DNA from: an uncultured Pelagibacteraceae bacterium | GTDB taxonomy: Bacteria; Pseudomonadota; Alphaproteobacteria; Pelagibacterales; Pelagibacteraceae | Reading direction: 5' to 3' | DNA: 64,000 bases | Assembly (NCBI GenBank): GCA_902516625.1 | Contig: CABXYU010000003.1 | Span: 1-64,000, forward strand | In this document: piece after piece, positions 63,292-64,000 of the stretch | How positions within the stretch are numbered: position 1 is the first letter of the stretch | Layout of the letters: every line of letters begins with the position of its first letter | Notes under the pieces: model-generated | The model's input: only the letters and a program-made list of their open reading frames with translations | What the model was told of the DNA's origin: nothing | Database searches by the model: none | Made by a program: the position numbers and the translations under genes

Positions 63292-64000
63292 TTATTAAGA
63301 ACTCTACCTGCAACTGTTTTAAGTTTATCTTTTGTTTTTTGGGTTCTTTTTTCAGGTGCTGTTATAAGTGCAACATCTAAACAATTGTTAGTTGGATCTT
63401 TAGGGTCAATATGATTTTCAAAGTTTTCTATTAAGTTTTTAATCATATTTTTGGCTTTTGCTGCATTTCCTAGAAGGACTTTAATTACTTGTTGCACATC
63501 AACATTTTCATGATCTAGATGCCAACAATCATAATCTGTCACCATGGATACAGATGCATATCTTATTTCAGCTTCTCTTGCTAATTTTGCCTCTGGCATA
63601 TTTGTCATTCCAATAACATCTGCCTTCCAAGATCTATATAAATTTGATTCTGCTAATGTTGAAAATTGTGGACCCTCCATAACAACGTATGTTCCGTTTC
63701 TCTGATATTCAATTTTTTCTTTTTTGATTGCTTCCTCGCACGCATTCATTAATCCATTAGAAGTTGGATGTGCCATTGAAACATGTGCAACTATTTCATC
63801 ATCAAAAAATGTTTTATCTCTTGCAAATGTTCGATCAATAAACTGATCAACAATAACAAACTTTCCTGGTTGAAGTTCTTCTTTTAAAGACCCTACAGCT
63901 GATACAGAAACAATATCTGTTACACCTAATTGTTTCAGCGCATCAATATTTGCTCTAAAATTAATTTTGGATGGAGATATAAAATGGCCTCTACCATGTC
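63288..64000 (-). CDS. mtnP: methylthioadenosine phosphorylase, truncated by the window edge
   Basis: The reading frame continues unbroken from the stop at 63288 to the last base of the window, giving about 237 codons; the start is outside. Landmarks of MtnP are RGH followed by SPSKINFRANIDALK, VSVSAVGSLKEEL, VDQFIDRT, VMEGPQFSTLAESNLYR and MTNMPEAKLAREAE. It splits methylthioadenosine into adenine and methylthioribose 1-phosphate, the by-product of the aminopropyltransferase encoded at the other end of this operon. It overlaps mtnA by four bases. Confidence 0.94.
   Translation of the reverse strand, partial: HGRGHFISPSKINFRANIDALKQLGVTDIVSVSAVGSLKEELQPGKFVIVDQFIDRTFARDKTFFDDEIVAHVSMAHPTSNGLMNACEEAIKKEKIEYQRNGTYVVMEGPQFSTLAESNLYRSWKADVIGMTNMPEAKLAREAEIRYASVSMVTDYDCWHLDHENVDVQQVIKVLLGNAAKAKNMIKNLIENFENHIDPKDPTNNCLDVALITAPEKRTQKTKDKLKTVAGRVLNK

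Noticed and set aside
1..64000. CRISPR array, insertion sequence, prophage or rRNA operon
   Set aside because: No regularly spaced repeats, transposase, phage structural genes or rRNA sequence were seen; the long A/T runs are base composition.

Overview
The window looks like the chromosome of a SAR11-clade alphaproteobacterium (Pelagibacterales). By eye the DNA is very AT-rich. Genes are packed end to end, often with 1-4 base overlaps, and no gene-free stretch exceeds about 200 bases. Gene content fits streamlined marine oligotrophs: purS-type purine synthesis, a methylcitrate operon, citramalate synthase, high-affinity solute uptake and no regulators next to their targets. This lineage call is inference from content and composition.

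Left part (1-14 kb): a sugar C-methyltransferase gene is followed by tRNA-Thr(TGT). A 5.3-kb island sits in the 3' half of that tRNA gene, bounded by exact 52-bp direct repeats. The island carries a five-gene minus-strand operon (D12 DNA methyltransferase, AlwI-family endonuclease, beta-class DNA methyltransferase, two unknown small proteins) and two small plus-strand genes, but no recognisable integrase. Beyond it lie a pilin-like gene, NAD kinase, a half-size NDP-hexose 2,3-dehydratase-like gene, a family-17 glycosyltransferase, tRNA-Leu(TAA), and a run of envelope and housekeeping genes on the minus strand.

Middle (14-42 kb): sfsA-map-purB-purC-purS-purQ-purL-bolA-grxD form one plus-strand run covering purine synthesis and a BolA/glutaredoxin iron-sulfur pair. 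A minus-strand block follows: a GT-C membrane protein, rpsD, an SpoU-type rRNA/tRNA methyltransferase, cimA, cysS, nadE, class II DAHP synthase, glmS and a GlmU acetyltransferase half. Next come gph, the methylcitrate operon prpD-prpB-prpC, a nitroreductase, nrdA-nrdB with two NrdR-like boxes, and a phosphohexomutase.

Right part (42-64 kb): a long charged coiled-coil protein, a TSUP permease, dusA, rpoZ with an acidic tail, an MFS carrier, small oxidoreductases, glycosyl- and methyltransferases, a tripartite tricarboxylate transporter (tctC-tctB-tctA), an AbrB-type membrane protein and a creatinase-like M24 protein. An amino-acid ABC transporter follows without its ATPase. The window ends in a minus-strand operon mtnP-mtnA-class II aldolase-speD/speE fusion. 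There the AdoMet decarboxylase/aminopropyltransferase should make a triamine and methylthioadenosine, and the neighbours would break the methylthioadenosine down, probably by an aldolase (DHAP) shunt.

The most interesting items are the integrase-less tRNA-Thr island with paired arm-like repeats, the SpeD-SpeE fusion beside a methylthioadenosine shunt, the single-module dehydratase, the split GlmU, and the tandem NrdR-like boxes.
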